IMG/VR virus record: IMGVR_UViG_3300023174_000053
Coordinates: 1-64,000 of that record
Source: a virus
Strand: one strand, 5' to 3'
DNA length: 64,000 nucleotides
Below are positions 8,704 through 18,613 of the stretch, one piece after another (the stretch's first letter is position 1; each line of letters begins with the position of its first letter). The notes beneath the pieces are model-generated. The model was not told where the DNA came from. It ran no database searches and saw only the letters and a list, made by a program, of their open reading frames with translations. Position numbers and translations under genes: made by a program.

Positions 8704-10599
8704 TTAAACAGTTCCAACACCAACAGTAGAAGAAGATGTTTTCCCAGTATCGGGGTTGAAATAATATGTTGGTGGTTCATATTGTTTCAAGTCTGTTGCT
8801 CGTAATGCTGCGAGTTCTGTTTTGAGTTTATTAATCTCAACATCACCATAAACTCTTCCTTGAAGAACAGCAAATGCCTGTCCTTCCATCTTATCTCGTA
8901 TACTTCTCAAAGCACTTGCTGATGCGATTAAACTATCAATCTTCGGAGTGTTTCTAGCAATAATCGCATCTCTACTTAATTCTTCGTTATCAATAGCAGT
9001 TTGTAAAGCAGAACAACCAGAGAAAGTAGGATTATTTGAAGATGTGCCTGTATAACCAATACCAAAAGGAGATGTAAGACCAACTCCAACATTAACTATA
9101 GTTCCCTCTTGTACATATGAAGATGATATTCCTGTTATAGGTAAAGAATGTCCACTAGTATCATAAGTGTAAGTAATCATAACAGGCCAAGAAGTGTTGC
9201 CTGGATAATATCTTGCATACCCAGCACCACAAGCAGGTTCTGGGTATGTTGCTCTTAAATATCTTTCATTATCATTTAATTGTGCGTCTGTTTTGTCTTC
9301 AAAACTAGAAGTCATTACCGATTTCCATTGAAAAGGACCAACGGAACTTCCATTATTCACTCTTACTAACTTATGACCCAAACCAAGTGTATTATTTCCC
9401 ATAATTCCAACAGTTACTGGGTCTATAGGATTATTGGAATAATCAAATGTAGTTGCTTCAGTTTGCGTAGTTCTTATATCTGTAAAATTAGTATTAGTTG
9501 CTGCCTTTATAGAAGTACCACTTAAAATTACTGACGGAAATGTGGATAAAATACCAACAGTAAATATTCCATTTGTAGTGCTGCCAATTGCTGCAACACT
9601 TACAATTAAACTTTTTACAGATACTGATGTGCTTATCATTGACCCAATACCAGCACCACCATAATTTGGGTTCCAAACAGTTTGAGTTGTAGTTGTAGTT
9701 CCAATTCCAGCAACTTTTGTATTTGATACCAAAACACCAGAAAGACTTATCGTATCTCCAACATTAATAGCACCAGTAGTTCCAATTCCAGTATGTGCGA
9801 TAATTGTAGAACCAACACTAATTTTACCACTAAATTGTGTAGAAGTTCCTACAATTGCTGTAGTTCCAAATCCAACAATTGAAGGTAAGTTCGCAGAAGA
9901 AAATACTGTTGGATTATCTACATTATCAGTAATTGTATCTCCAACTTGTAAATTGGATGTACCATCACTACTTATTATTGCTAAACTTGTACTTCCTATA
10001 CTAATAGTGCCTAAAAATTCCTTAACAATATTTGCACCATAATCCTGGTTCTGTGGTTTTCTGTAATACTTTGCCCCATAATAACCATAATCGGTTCTTA
10101 CATTTGGATTTTTCTTACATTCATATATCGTATCATAGGAAGTAATCCCAAACCAATCATATTCTTTTGTTCCTATAAGTTCCCAATACAAATCACTTTT
10201 ACAACCAGCAGTAATTCTAGTATCATAAGCAGTTTTTACTGATCCAATCGCAACATTAATCTCTTCAACAAGAGGTATAATTTCTCTATCAATATTTTGA
10301 ATAAGAGCATCAAAACGATCAATCTTAACATCCATAATTGTTAATTGATCTTTTAGCATCTCAACTTCTGCGAGTTTTCTGTCTAATTCTGTTTGGTGAT
10401 CTGCTATAATAGTTGCTGTAATTGATGTATCACTATTCCCTACACCTAATCTTTTGTTGTCTAATTGTCCTTGAAGAGCATTTACATTATTTGATGGTTT
10501 CTTATAATATTCTTGAGATTGTCCAGTAGATGCAAAGTATTGCGAAACTGTGGAATTAATCTCTTGTATTTCAGCAATATAATCTCTTTCATTAGCCAT
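8704..10599 (-). CDS. Virion structural protein with N-terminal coiled coil (631 aa)
   Basis: Residues about 60-125 form a charged heptad-like helix (TELDRKLAEVEMLKDQL and following), and another helix occurs near the C-terminus (residues about 530-600). The middle is rich in short Gly/Thr/Ser strands (SIGSTSLAII, GIGTTGAINVGDTI). There is no enzyme motif. Proteins with this helix, beta repeat, helix plan are found in cyanomyovirus baseplate and fibre regions. The gene lies between two other structural genes. An assembly or fibre-connector role is inferred; the family name is not known to me. Confidence 0.72.
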   Translation of the reverse strand: MANERDYIAEIQEINSTVSQYFASTGQSQEYYKKPSNNVNALQGQLDNKRLGVGNSDTSITATIIADHQTELDRKLAEVEMLKDQLTIMDVKIDRFDALIQNIDREIIPLVEEINVAIGSVKTAYDTRITAGCKSDLYWELIGTKEYDWFGITSYDTIYECKKNPNVRTDYGYYGAKYYRKPQNQDYGANIVKEFLGTISIGSTSLAIISSDGTSNLQVGDTITDNVDNPTVFSSANLPSIVGFGTTAIVGTSTQFSGKISVGSTIIAHTGIGTTGAINVGDTISLSGVLVSNTKVAGIGTTTTTQTVWNPNYGGAGIGSMISTSVSVKSLIVSVAAIGSTTNGIFTVGILSTFPSVILSGTSIKAATNTNFTDIRTTQTEATTFDYSNNPIDPVTVGIMGNNTLGLGHKLVRVNNGSSVGPFQWKSVMTSSFEDKTDAQLNDNERYLRATYPEPACGAGYARYYPGNTSWPVMITYTYDTSGHSLPITGISSSYVQEGTIVNVGVGLTSPFGIGYTGTSSNNPTFSGCSALQTAIDNEELSRDAIIARNTPKIDSLIASASALRSIRDKMEGQAFAVLQGRVYGDVEINKLKTELAALRATDLKQYEPPTYYFNPDTGKTSSSTVGVGTV

Positions 10600-10639
10600 A
10601 ATAATTAATTATATTCTCTTTTTTTATAATAATTAAACA

Positions 10640-10647
10640 TATTTATT
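10640..10647 (-). promoter_or_regulatory. T4-type late promoter box (AATAAATA)
   Basis: On the minus strand the octamer AATAAATA, one base from the T4 late consensus TATAAATA, lies about 40 bases before the ATG of the 631-residue structural gene, at the end of the previous gene. The phage encodes a gp33-like late coactivator, so late boxes are expected. Confidence 0.45.
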
Positions 10648-11545
10648 GAACTATTGCTGCTGTACCAAAAGAAGTATATTGTCTATTATCACCAGGATAA
10701 TCATTATAAGTTCCTTCATATTCTGGGATATTTTTATCTGTATCTGCTCTTTCACCATAAACAGTATAATAACAATTTACACCAGAACCACAATTATTTT
10801 TAATTAAAATCCTAGTTCCCCATTCAATCTTATCCACATACAATTCTTGATGTGTTCCAACTGGTGTTAAATTTACCGTAATTGTTTCTGGGTCTACTAA
10901 TCTTCTCCAATATTCTGGTAATTCAATTACATTTGAGTTATTCAGTCTTCCTCGTACATACACATCCGCACTTGGACCTTCAATACAAACGTGCCTCAAT
11001 CTCCACCCTTCTTTTGTTGGATGTGGAATATCGAATGGTTTTTTTGCAAAAACTAATCCATCACCACTAACACCAGCTAAAGTACCAGCTTTAGCAACAA
11101 TAGTGGTAAAAACTCCTGCTTGTGCTTGTATTAATGGGGTTGTAGTAACTGCCTGACAGACCTTTGGTCCTTGTGTTATTTGTACCGCAGCATTTGATTT
11201 GAGGGCAAAAATTGATTTGAATGCTGCTTGAATTTCAGCACCAATTTTACTAGTAAATCCAAAAATATTTGATACTGCTAAATCGTTTATAGTTCCTGCT
11301 GTATTTGTAATACCAGCAAAATTAGACATTCCAGTTACTTCAAGAGAAACAGGCACACCTTTTAATGGTGGTCCAATCATACAAGTTGCTCTCGCAACTC
11401 CAATCTGTGGAGTTAATCCAATATAACAAGGTCCATTTATAACTGCTGTTCCAGGAAAGACTTTATCATCAACAGTCGAAAAAGCCATATCTAGTTGTCC
11501 TACAAGTAGTTTTTCGCCTACATTAGCAATAGTTAAATCAGACAT
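10643..11545 (-). CDS. Virion structural protein with cyanophage fibre C-terminal domain (300 aa)
   Basis: The N-terminal half is Gly/Ala/Thr-rich. From about residue 170 the product has a compact domain starting FDIPHPTKEGWRLRHVC, followed by IEGPSADVYVRG, LPEYWRRLV and a C-terminal YTVYGERAD. I recall this combination at the end of several cyanophage fibre or structural proteins, where it resembles an oligomerisation or chaperone-type tip. No protease residues can be assigned. It lies six bases downstream of the 11551-12141 gene, in the baseplate and fibre operon. Confidence 0.72.
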   Translation of the reverse strand: MSDLTIANVGEKLLVGQLDMAFSTVDDKVFPGTAVINGPCYIGLTPQIGVARATCMIGPPLKGVPVSLEVTGMSNFAGITNTAGTINDLAVSNIFGFTSKIGAEIQAAFKSIFALKSNAAVQITQGPKVCQAVTTTPLIQAQAGVFTTIVAKAGTLAGVSGDGLVFAKKPFDIPHPTKEGWRLRHVCIEGPSADVYVRGRLNNSNVIELPEYWRRLVDPETITVNLTPVGTHQELYVDKIEWGTRILIKNNCGSGVNCYYTVYGERADTDKNIPEYEGTYNDYPGDNRQYTSFGTAAIVQ

Positions 11546-11550
11546 AATTA

Positions 11551-12141
11551 TTATCCCTCTGGTTTGTTTTCACAAATAGAATTAAAGAAGTTTTTAAATC
11601 TTTTAATTGCATCTAATATTTGCCCCATTAATGAAGAATTATCTGTTTCAGCACCAGAACTTATATCTGGTGGTGTAGCACCGTGTACTGTAGTGGTACT
11701 TCCAGCAACACTAGCATTTTGAGCCGCAGCTAAAGTTACATTTGTTCCTTGTGTTGTTACGGTAGGAGCATTCGTAAGAATTTTTTTTGATGCTTGAATT
11801 GTAATTTCTCCTTCTGTACCATCAACACCAACAAGACGAATATTTTTTGCTTTAAGTGTTATAGTTCCATTTAATGCTTGAATAAGAATACTCCCATTTG
11901 TAGCATCAATAATTCTCGCAAATTCCTCTGGATTTTTAACCTTAAAACCAGATACTTCTTTTAATGTTCCATTAATAGCAAAATCACAATTTCCATTTTT
12001 ATACATATTAATTCCTTGTTTAGTTGGTGTTGATAATCCCAACTCTATATCACCATTTGCAAAACTTTTAGTTCCAGCTTCAAATCTGTACCAATCTGTT
12101 TGCGTTACTTGTTGATTTTCGTTACATCCACTCATACACAA
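11551..12141 (-). CDS. Baseplate-associated beta-rich protein, gp5-C-terminus-like (196 aa)
   Basis: The middle of the protein (residues about 80-150) repeats short strands such as GSILIQALNGTITLKAKNIRLVG and ITIQASKKILT. This is the spacing seen in needle or spike beta-helices. The gene overlaps the 3' end of gp5 by about 10 bases. An inner start at MSGCNE is possible. A separate polypeptide forming a spike-like prism next to the hub is an attractive reading, but it is inferred from repeat style and position. Confidence 0.68.
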   Translation of the reverse strand: MCMSGCNENQQVTQTDWYRFEAGTKSFANGDIELGLSTPTKQGINMYKNGNCDFAINGTLKEVSGFKVKNPEEFARIIDATNGSILIQALNGTITLKAKNIRLVGVDGTEGEITIQASKKILTNAPTVTTQGTNVTLAAAQNASVAGSTTTVHGATPPDISSGAETDNSSLMGQILDAIKRFKNFFNSICENKPEG

Positions 12142-14990
12142 TCCACCACTGATGTTACAATTCCAGAAATTGCTGCTTGATTTACTTGATCTTGATTGAT
12201 CGTAGTATATGTTGGAGTAAACCTCATAATTGGGATAACATCCGCAGCAATTCCTGTTCTGGTATTTATAGTTAATGTGGGTGTTGTTTCAAATCCACAA
12301 ATTGGATTTGTAAGTGGTTGAATACCAATAATCGCACCAGAACCAGGAGTTACTATTGGAATATAAGTATTCTTACCATCTGTGATTGTATCCCCAGTTG
12401 TATAACCATATCCAGGAGCAGTCACAATTATATCCCGAACACAAGCAGTCACATCACTACCTATTCCTGGTTTTGGTTTATTTGGATCAATTATTGGTTT
12501 GATTAATACCGAAACTAAAGACAATTTGTTATTAAGGGATAGTTTAAATATTTCACTAGCTTTAAGTATCCCTTCATTTGTATCGATATTGATTTTTGAT
12601 TGATTGTTCAAAACAGTAAAAGAACCACTTAATGATTGATTTTTCAACAATCCATCTGTTATGCCAGTAATTGTATATGGAACTATTGTATCATTTTCGA
12701 CATTTTGTGTTACCAAATTGACAACAAAAGATTGACCTTCTGTAATTACAGATTTTGATGAAGTCAAATAATATTGTTGTTTTCCTGTTTGTGGTTTGTT
12801 TAATTTATTAATAAAAATTTCTACCGACTTATTATATTCTGGTAATGAGAATTTCAATACTTTAGAAGTATCAATTACATCTTTAAATGTATCAATAGTA
12901 ATTGAAGATTTATTATCCCCAACAGTAAGATTTCCAGTTAAACTTTGATTGATTGCTTTATTGCTTATTCCTGTAATTTCATATTCAATTGGTGTGTTGT
13001 CTAATATGTTTTCACTAGTTGTATTAATATCAAAACTATCACCTTCATTAATTGCATTTTTTGTTGAAGTAAGATTTATACTTGTCGTAATACCAGGGTT
13101 ATTTGGGTCAAAAAGATTTGTATAATTTCCAGGACAATACCCAGACCCTACATCAGTCAAATAAATTGAAGTTATAGAACCATCTACAATAATTGCTTTT
13201 GCATATGCTCCAGTTCCATATCCTGAATTATCAACAATAGAAATCGTCGGTGGAATTGTATATCCAACACCACTACTTAATATTTCAACTGAAAATATTG
13301 ATCCAGTACTATCCACAATTGGAATAGCACTTGCACCCACACCATCTCCAAAAATATTAACAATTGGTGGAATACAAGTAGAATACTTTGACCCAACTGG
13401 TAATGGGACAATATCATATTGACTTGTTGGATTTTGAACTTTTTGATTACATTGACTAAATGCATCATTAAACACCCCAGTTATTCCAGCATAAAGTGGA
13501 GTTTCACCTAAAGCATCTTCAATTGAACCCAACCCATCACTTACACCTTTAAATACATTCACACTACCAACCATTTTTTCCCAATCATCTGCATCTTTTT
13601 CACTTGGGCCAAATTTGGAAGCCCATACACTTGGAGCTTTACAAGCAAGACCAGTACATTCAAGAAAACTAAAAATTTGTGATGCTAATGAATTTGCATA
13701 ATTTAAAATTCCAGAAACAGTCTTAATACCACCAGTCAACCAACCAATTCCAGACATAATAGTGGAAAGTGCATTTTCAATACTATCCATTACTTTTGCT
13801 AAAATTCCAGCAGTCCATTGCTCTACTGCACATATTGGGGCATTAATTGTATTTGCTGCTAAATCACCAAGCAATCCTTCGATATAATCAATAATTCCAC
13901 CAGGTAGTTTTTCAAGAATACAAAAAATAATATCCAAATATCTTTTCATCGCTTCCAAAATAATTTTTTGTTGCGAAAGTGGAACTTTTATAGCAACAAG
14001 TTTTCTAAAAGCCCAAGTAATACATTTGAAAATTGTATTTCTTAAATTATTAATAATTAACTTTACAATTCCACCAATTTGTCTAGCACAATTTTTAATT
14101 GAATTTCCAATATCTACAATTTCATTTAATACTGGATCAATAAAAGCACCCAAATACTGATCCAATCCATTTGTAATTGCGATAAAATCTTGAAGTACTT
14201 GTGTAATTTGACCAATTAAATTATTTTCACACCCATTCACTCCAATATAAGTTTTATCACATTTTTTTTCTATACCATAAGTTGATTGAGCCTGACAGAC
14301 CAATTTATCCCCAAATAAATTTAATTTGGGATCAAATGCGTTGATATTTGTTGTAAATCCTTTTACACTATCCCAAGAAACACTGTTTTTTGGAACACCA
14401 CTAGTATCAAGTCCTAAGTCAAGATTTGCTGCATCAGCAAAAGAAATTGGTATTGGTGAAGTTTCTGCGGATTGTTCGTTTCTTTGTTCTGTAGTTGTAG
14501 TTTGATCTATTTCTTTATTTTGTCTTACTTCTCTTTGTGTTGATTGTACTTTATTTCCAGGATGACCAGTAAATGGTTTAAATCCTGAACTCATATCTGC
14601 TTTTACATTCTGCTCACTAATTAAATTCTTAACTCCATCACTTCTATGAAGAAGACCAAGAACTACTGGTTGTTGTGCGTCATCACCATCCAAGAAAAAA
14701 CCAAAGCAAGTTTCTCCACCTTTTAAATCTAATGTTTTTCCTGTTCCACCTTGAGCACTACCAAAGGCAGGATCAATCATTACCTGTGCCCAAGGCAAAT
14801 CTTCATCACTTAAAACAGAACCAGAAAAGGGATGATAACCAATAATTCTTACTTTACAACGATAGTTCCAATCACCATTGAAATAATCTGCTGCCTTTTT
14901 CCAATAATCTGGATGTGCGACTTGGCCTATCCACCAACTGAAACCATCCTTTCCAATATAATTGGATTTTAATAAAGCCTCTTCAATCAT
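12132..14990 (-). CDS. 5: Baseplate hub / spike protein gp5-like
   Basis: The N-terminal 130 residues match the T4 gp5 OB-fold: WIGQVAHP, RCKVRIIGYHP, DEDLPWAQVMIDPAFGS, ETCFGFFLDGDDAQQPVVLG. No lysozyme domain follows, unlike T4 gp5. Instead there is a long helical region (about 225-480) and two Calx-beta-like repeats with INEGDSF and ITEGQSF signatures near residues 640-800. It is 952 residues long, much longer than T4 gp5 (575). Wall-degrading functions appear to have moved to the two large hub-associated proteins encoded upstream (16487-20448). The OB-fold assignment is strong. Confidence 0.88.
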   Translation of the reverse strand: MIEEALLKSNYIGKDGFSWWIGQVAHPDYWKKAADYFNGDWNYRCKVRIIGYHPFSGSVLSDEDLPWAQVMIDPAFGSAQGGTGKTLDLKGGETCFGFFLDGDDAQQPVVLGLLHRSDGVKNLISEQNVKADMSSGFKPFTGHPGNKVQSTQREVRQNKEIDQTTTTEQRNEQSAETSPIPISFADAANLDLGLDTSGVPKNSVSWDSVKGFTTNINAFDPKLNLFGDKLVCQAQSTYGIEKKCDKTYIGVNGCENNLIGQITQVLQDFIAITNGLDQYLGAFIDPVLNEIVDIGNSIKNCARQIGGIVKLIINNLRNTIFKCITWAFRKLVAIKVPLSQQKIILEAMKRYLDIIFCILEKLPGGIIDYIEGLLGDLAANTINAPICAVEQWTAGILAKVMDSIENALSTIMSGIGWLTGGIKTVSGILNYANSLASQIFSFLECTGLACKAPSVWASKFGPSEKDADDWEKMVGSVNVFKGVSDGLGSIEDALGETPLYAGITGVFNDAFSQCNQKVQNPTSQYDIVPLPVGSKYSTCIPPIVNIFGDGVGASAIPIVDSTGSIFSVEILSSGVGYTIPPTISIVDNSGYGTGAYAKAIIVDGSITSIYLTDVGSGYCPGNYTNLFDPNNPGITTSINLTSTKNAINEGDSFDINTTSENILDNTPIEYEITGISNKAINQSLTGNLTVGDNKSSITIDTFKDVIDTSKVLKFSLPEYNKSVEIFINKLNKPQTGKQQYYLTSSKSVITEGQSFVVNLVTQNVENDTIVPYTITGITDGLLKNQSLSGSFTVLNNQSKINIDTNEGILKASEIFKLSLNNKLSLVSVLIKPIIDPNKPKPGIGSDVTACVRDIIVTAPGYGYTTGDTITDGKNTYIPIVTPGSGAIIGIQPLTNPICGFETTPTLTINTRTGIAADVIPIMRFTPTYTTINQDQVNQAAISGIVTSVVDCV

Positions 14991-15192
14991 CGTAAATTCT
15001 ACACTCCAGTGCGTGTGGGTTTAAATCACAAAATAATTCTAATACACTTGGAATACCAATAGCATCAGGATTGTTCTTTTGGTATTCTAAAAGTTCTTCT
15101 AGATATGCATTTAAATATCTTTTTCTTTGTTTATTTGATGAGGATGTTTCTAGTTCCTCACAAATATCGTTAATAAGTTCTTGCAGTTCCAT
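14983..15192 (-). CDS. Small acidic helical protein before gp5 (69 aa)
   Basis: I do not recognise a named family. It is a 69-residue protein, mostly helical and acidic (MELQELINDICEELE at the N-terminus). Its stop overlaps the gp5 start by eight bases and it follows the gp27-like gene by five bases. The tight packing supports a real gene, probably a tail-assembly accessory. Confidence 0.72.
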   Translation of the reverse strand: MELQELINDICEELETSSSNKQRKRYLNAYLEELLEYQKNNPDAIGIPSVLELFCDLNPHALECRIYDD

Positions 15193-15197
15193 TTCTC

Positions 15198-16487
15198 TTA
15201 TTTATTTGAACTATAAAGACCGTAACTATCACGAAGCAATCTTAAACTTGTAACCATTTGTCCACCCTCAAAATGATGTCTTAATTCTTTAATTAAATAA
15301 TATCCACTTTGCTCTTCATCTGATGTCATATTTGTATTTCTATCTATTCGTGGAAACTCTGCGTGAATAATTCCACCAACCTTCAAATTAACATTACAAG
15401 GAACAACCATATTTAGTGCCTGTGTGAACAATAAATTGTACCGAGAATAAGACATAGCCATATCAGCACCACTTCTCAACTTATCACTCACTGAACCATC
15501 TGGTTTTAATGCTCCCCTATCTGATGTTCTCACCATAATACGAGAAATACTATCACCAAATTCATCAGATACGGCAATACTTTCAGCACCGCCCAATTTA
15601 TTCTTAACTTGGTCTTTTACTTTATAAGTATACAAATCCAAAGTATTGGAATACAAATCATAAAAATAAGTTTTATTCACATACATACCAACTCTTAATG
15701 ATTTCATTAAGTCAATATTCTTTTCATAATTATAATTTAATATATTAAAATTAGTTTTTGCCTGGTTTTCCTCAATTACCTGTGTAAAAAGATAATATGG
15801 TATATTTTCTTTATCGGCACTATTAGTTTGTATCTTTGTACTTGAAACTAAACTATCAATACTTCTAAAATTAAATCCATCTTTGTTTTCATAAAATAAG
15901 AAACCAGCAGTTCCCCTTGCTTCTTCACCAGAAGTTCCCGAATTTTGTCCGTTTGCTGGAACTGCTTTTGGACCTAACCAAGTTAAAATGTGAAATGGTT
16001 TGCGATTATTTCCAATAAAAGAATAATCATTTGATGTTCCTTCTATATTTTCACTCTTATACTTTTTAGTCTTCAAATCATCTTTAAGAATTTTAGTTAC
16101 GGTAGTTTGTAAATTTCCTCTATAAATTGTTTGACACCTTGAAGTTTCATTTGTTAATCCTTCACGAGAAACAAGATTCAAAGTAAACATTTCATTTGAA
16201 TGTTGTGCATCAAGATTGCTGACTTTATAAACATATAAGTCATCAAGCACAAATTCACCAAAAGCAGTATCAACACTAATTGTAACTTTCTCTCCACCAC
16301 GAATTGGTAAGATGTTAAACAAAGACGAACTATTGATTAGTTGTGCGATAGCAGTAACACAAGGAGATAAAATATCTTCAAAATAATCAAAGAACAAACA
16401 AGAGTTTGTAACATCAACAGTTGTCTTGCCATCCAAAGTTTGAATGGTAAAATAATTTGGTTTAAATGCGCCTACTGCTGCTGCCAT
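15198..16487 (-). CDS. Baseplate hub protein, gp27-like candidate (429 aa)
   Basis: The product begins MAAAVGAFKPNYFTI and continues with beta-strand-rich sequence: GGEKVTISVDTAFGEFVLDDLYVYKV at residues about 60-85, then NEMFTLNLVSREGLTN. That is how hub proteins of the gp27/gp44 class look. It lies next to gp5, where T4-like phages need a gp27 partner, and it is about the size of T4 gp27 (391). Sequence identity to gp27 is not obvious by eye, so the hub call rests on context and strand pattern. Confidence 0.6.
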   Translation of the reverse strand: MAAAVGAFKPNYFTIQTLDGKTTVDVTNSCLFFDYFEDILSPCVTAIAQLINSSSLFNILPIRGGEKVTISVDTAFGEFVLDDLYVYKVSNLDAQHSNEMFTLNLVSREGLTNETSRCQTIYRGNLQTTVTKILKDDLKTKKYKSENIEGTSNDYSFIGNNRKPFHILTWLGPKAVPANGQNSGTSGEEARGTAGFLFYENKDGFNFRSIDSLVSSTKIQTNSADKENIPYYLFTQVIEENQAKTNFNILNYNYEKNIDLMKSLRVGMYVNKTYFYDLYSNTLDLYTYKVKDQVKNKLGGAESIAVSDEFGDSISRIMVRTSDRGALKPDGSVSDKLRSGADMAMSYSRYNLLFTQALNMVVPCNVNLKVGGIIHAEFPRIDRNTNMTSDEEQSGYYLIKELRHHFEGGQMVTSLRLLRDSYGLYSSNK

Positions 16488-18613
16488 TACGTTGCGGAAA
16501 GATTAGTGAGTAACATTGTTTTCATAAGACTATTTACCACTTGACCTTCAGATGGTCCAGGCATAATCACAGTTCCACCACCTCCACCCCCTCCAACGGG
16601 AATATAGACGGGTCTTTGTTGTCCTCCACCACCTCCACCCATCATTATAGGCATTACAGTCATACTTGATTGTGGTTGATTATAAGATGGATAAGTTTGT
16701 ATTTGAGGTACTGGTGGGGCAGCAGCAGGAACAACTTGTGCTTGTGGTGCTGGTTGTACTATTGCTTGTATAGCAGTTAATTGCTTATTATATGCCGCAG
16801 CATCAGCAGGATGTACATTATCTGCTCCTGGAGTAAATCCACCACCAAACTTTACAAATCCAGGGTATTTTGCTGCTAATGCAGCAAGTTCTTTATTTGC
16901 TTGTATTTGGTCTTTTCTATTTCCAGATTTAGCAGTTCCTGACAATAAAACAGAAGCAGCACCCATATACTTCAATAATTCAAGTTGCTTTTGAACATTT
17001 CCAATATCTTTTACATTATTTGCAAGTCCAGAAGATAACTCAACTGTATTTCCTTTTATTCTTCCATTTTGGTTCAGTTCATTAATATATCCCATCACTT
17101 TATCTGGAGAAGCACCAACAACTGCCTTTCCTTTTTTTCCAGTCGCATCCATTTGTCCCTTTGCAATACTATCACCAATTACTACATTTTCCTTTCCTTG
17201 TTTTATTCCTGCCGTAATATCTTCTGCTTGTTGAGTTGAACTTTTTATGATCTTTGCTTCATCAGTTTTTTTGGAACCTTTCATTCCATGACCAACAAAA
17301 GCATTAGTACCCATAATTCTAGCAGCGTTTCCAAATCCATGAACACTAGAAACAACATCCCCAACAGGTAGGGGCATTCTTAATCCAGGTGCTCCAGCTA
17401 TGTCAAGACCACCCCAAGAACCACCACCACTTCTATTTGCATGTGCGTTCTGTTCTTTTTCCACATATTTCATCAAGGTATCATCATCCAATTTAGATCC
17501 AGGATTAACATCAATTCCAGCATTGGTGAATCTGAAATATTTTTTTCTCTGCATAAGAGATTTTGCAACTTTAAAGGCAGCTTCTCTTGCATCTTTTTTT
17601 CCTTGTTCTGTTGTTTTGCCAACCCACTTGTCTCCTACTGGATCATATAATTCTGTCGGTCCTATATGAAAATGTGGTCCTGTTGATTGTCCTGTTGATC
17701 CTTGAATAAAAGTTCCTTCTCCATCTAGTGTAAGATTTTCACCACTTGGAGTGTTGCCTTGGTTTTGGGAGGCATTTGGATCAATATTTTCACCATATTG
17801 TTCCCCAGAAGCATCCCCCATAGTCTGTTCTGTACCTGAGAATAAACTTAATTTGACAATTCCCCTTTCAAATTTACCAACTGCTTGGTCAAATTTAGTT
17901 ATGGAATCAGCAAAAGATCCAGAACCACCAGTAAGTGTTTTTTGTTTTGCTTCTTGTCCTTTTAATTTTTCAGAAAGTTTTTGTTTAAGGGCACTTCCAC
18001 CTTCATATACCCTATCAGCAGCATATCCACCAAGAAAACTACCAGCCATACTTCCAACAACAAAACCAAGTCCAGGAATAGGAATAAGTGTTTGACCAAT
18101 TGCTCCTCCAAGAAGACTACCAGCAAGTGCTCCACCTGCTCCTGCTGCTGATTTTCCTACACTTTCACCTTCCGCAAGACCAGTCGCAAAATCAAGTCCA
18201 GCAAAGAGTGCATTACCAACACCAACTGCTCTCATACCACCCAATTTTAATTTTGGTCCTTTAATTGTTGGTTTTGGTGGTTTTAATTTTGGTGGTCTTT
18301 GTGGTTTTCCAAATTTTCCTCTACCTGGAAACATATTACCAACAAATCCACCAAGGTCTAATGCTCCACTAAACAAAGAACCTAATAGATTTCCTGGTCT
18401 TCCAAAATTACTTGCGATATTTAAACTCGCAAGTGCTCTTATTTTTTTCTTGTCTGGTAGTTTTAATTTTTCTAATGACTTTTTTTCTACTTCTAAAAAT
18501 TTACCAAAATCTTTATACTCACGTTGAAATCTCGGTAAGGAGTTTGACCTTGAACCAAGTGAAACAATATTATTTGCCGCAGCAACTAATGGAGAAGAAA
18601 GTGTTTTTTTCAT
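16487..18613 (-). CDS. Hub-associated protein with M23-like and SGNH-hydrolase-like segments (708 aa)
   Basis: After a basic N-terminus and a Gly/Ala-rich hydrophobic stretch (about 150-205), the protein has GQSTGPHFHIG (about 310). This resembles the second metal-binding motif of M23 peptidases, although the first motif is not clear. Further on are VVIGDSIAKG (about 470) and DNVHPAD (about 610), which match block I and the Asp-x-x-His block V of SGNH/GDSL hydrolases. The C-terminus is Pro/Gly-rich with two Gly runs. The gene overlaps its neighbours on both sides. A wall or envelope hydrolase delivered with the hub is the best guess. Confidence 0.62.
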   Translation of the reverse strand: MKKTLSSPLVAAANNIVSLGSRSNSLPRFQREYKDFGKFLEVEKKSLEKLKLPDKKKIRALASLNIASNFGRPGNLLGSLFSGALDLGGFVGNMFPGRGKFGKPQRPPKLKPPKPTIKGPKLKLGGMRAVGVGNALFAGLDFATGLAEGESVGKSAAGAGGALAGSLLGGAIGQTLIPIPGLGFVVGSMAGSFLGGYAADRVYEGGSALKQKLSEKLKGQEAKQKTLTGGSGSFADSITKFDQAVGKFERGIVKLSLFSGTEQTMGDASGEQYGENIDPNASQNQGNTPSGENLTLDGEGTFIQGSTGQSTGPHFHIGPTELYDPVGDKWVGKTTEQGKKDAREAAFKVAKSLMQRKKYFRFTNAGIDVNPGSKLDDDTLMKYVEKEQNAHANRSGGGSWGGLDIAGAPGLRMPLPVGDVVSSVHGFGNAARIMGTNAFVGHGMKGSKKTDEAKIIKSSTQQAEDITAGIKQGKENVVIGDSIAKGQMDATGKKGKAVVGASPDKVMGYINELNQNGRIKGNTVELSSGLANNVKDIGNVQKQLELLKYMGAASVLLSGTAKSGNRKDQIQANKELAALAAKYPGFVKFGGGFTPGADNVHPADAAAYNKQLTAIQAIVQPAPQAQVVPAAAPPVPQIQTYPSYNQPQSSMTVMPIMMGGGGGGQQRPVYIPVGGGGGGGTVIMPGPSEGQVVNSLMKTMLLTNLSAT

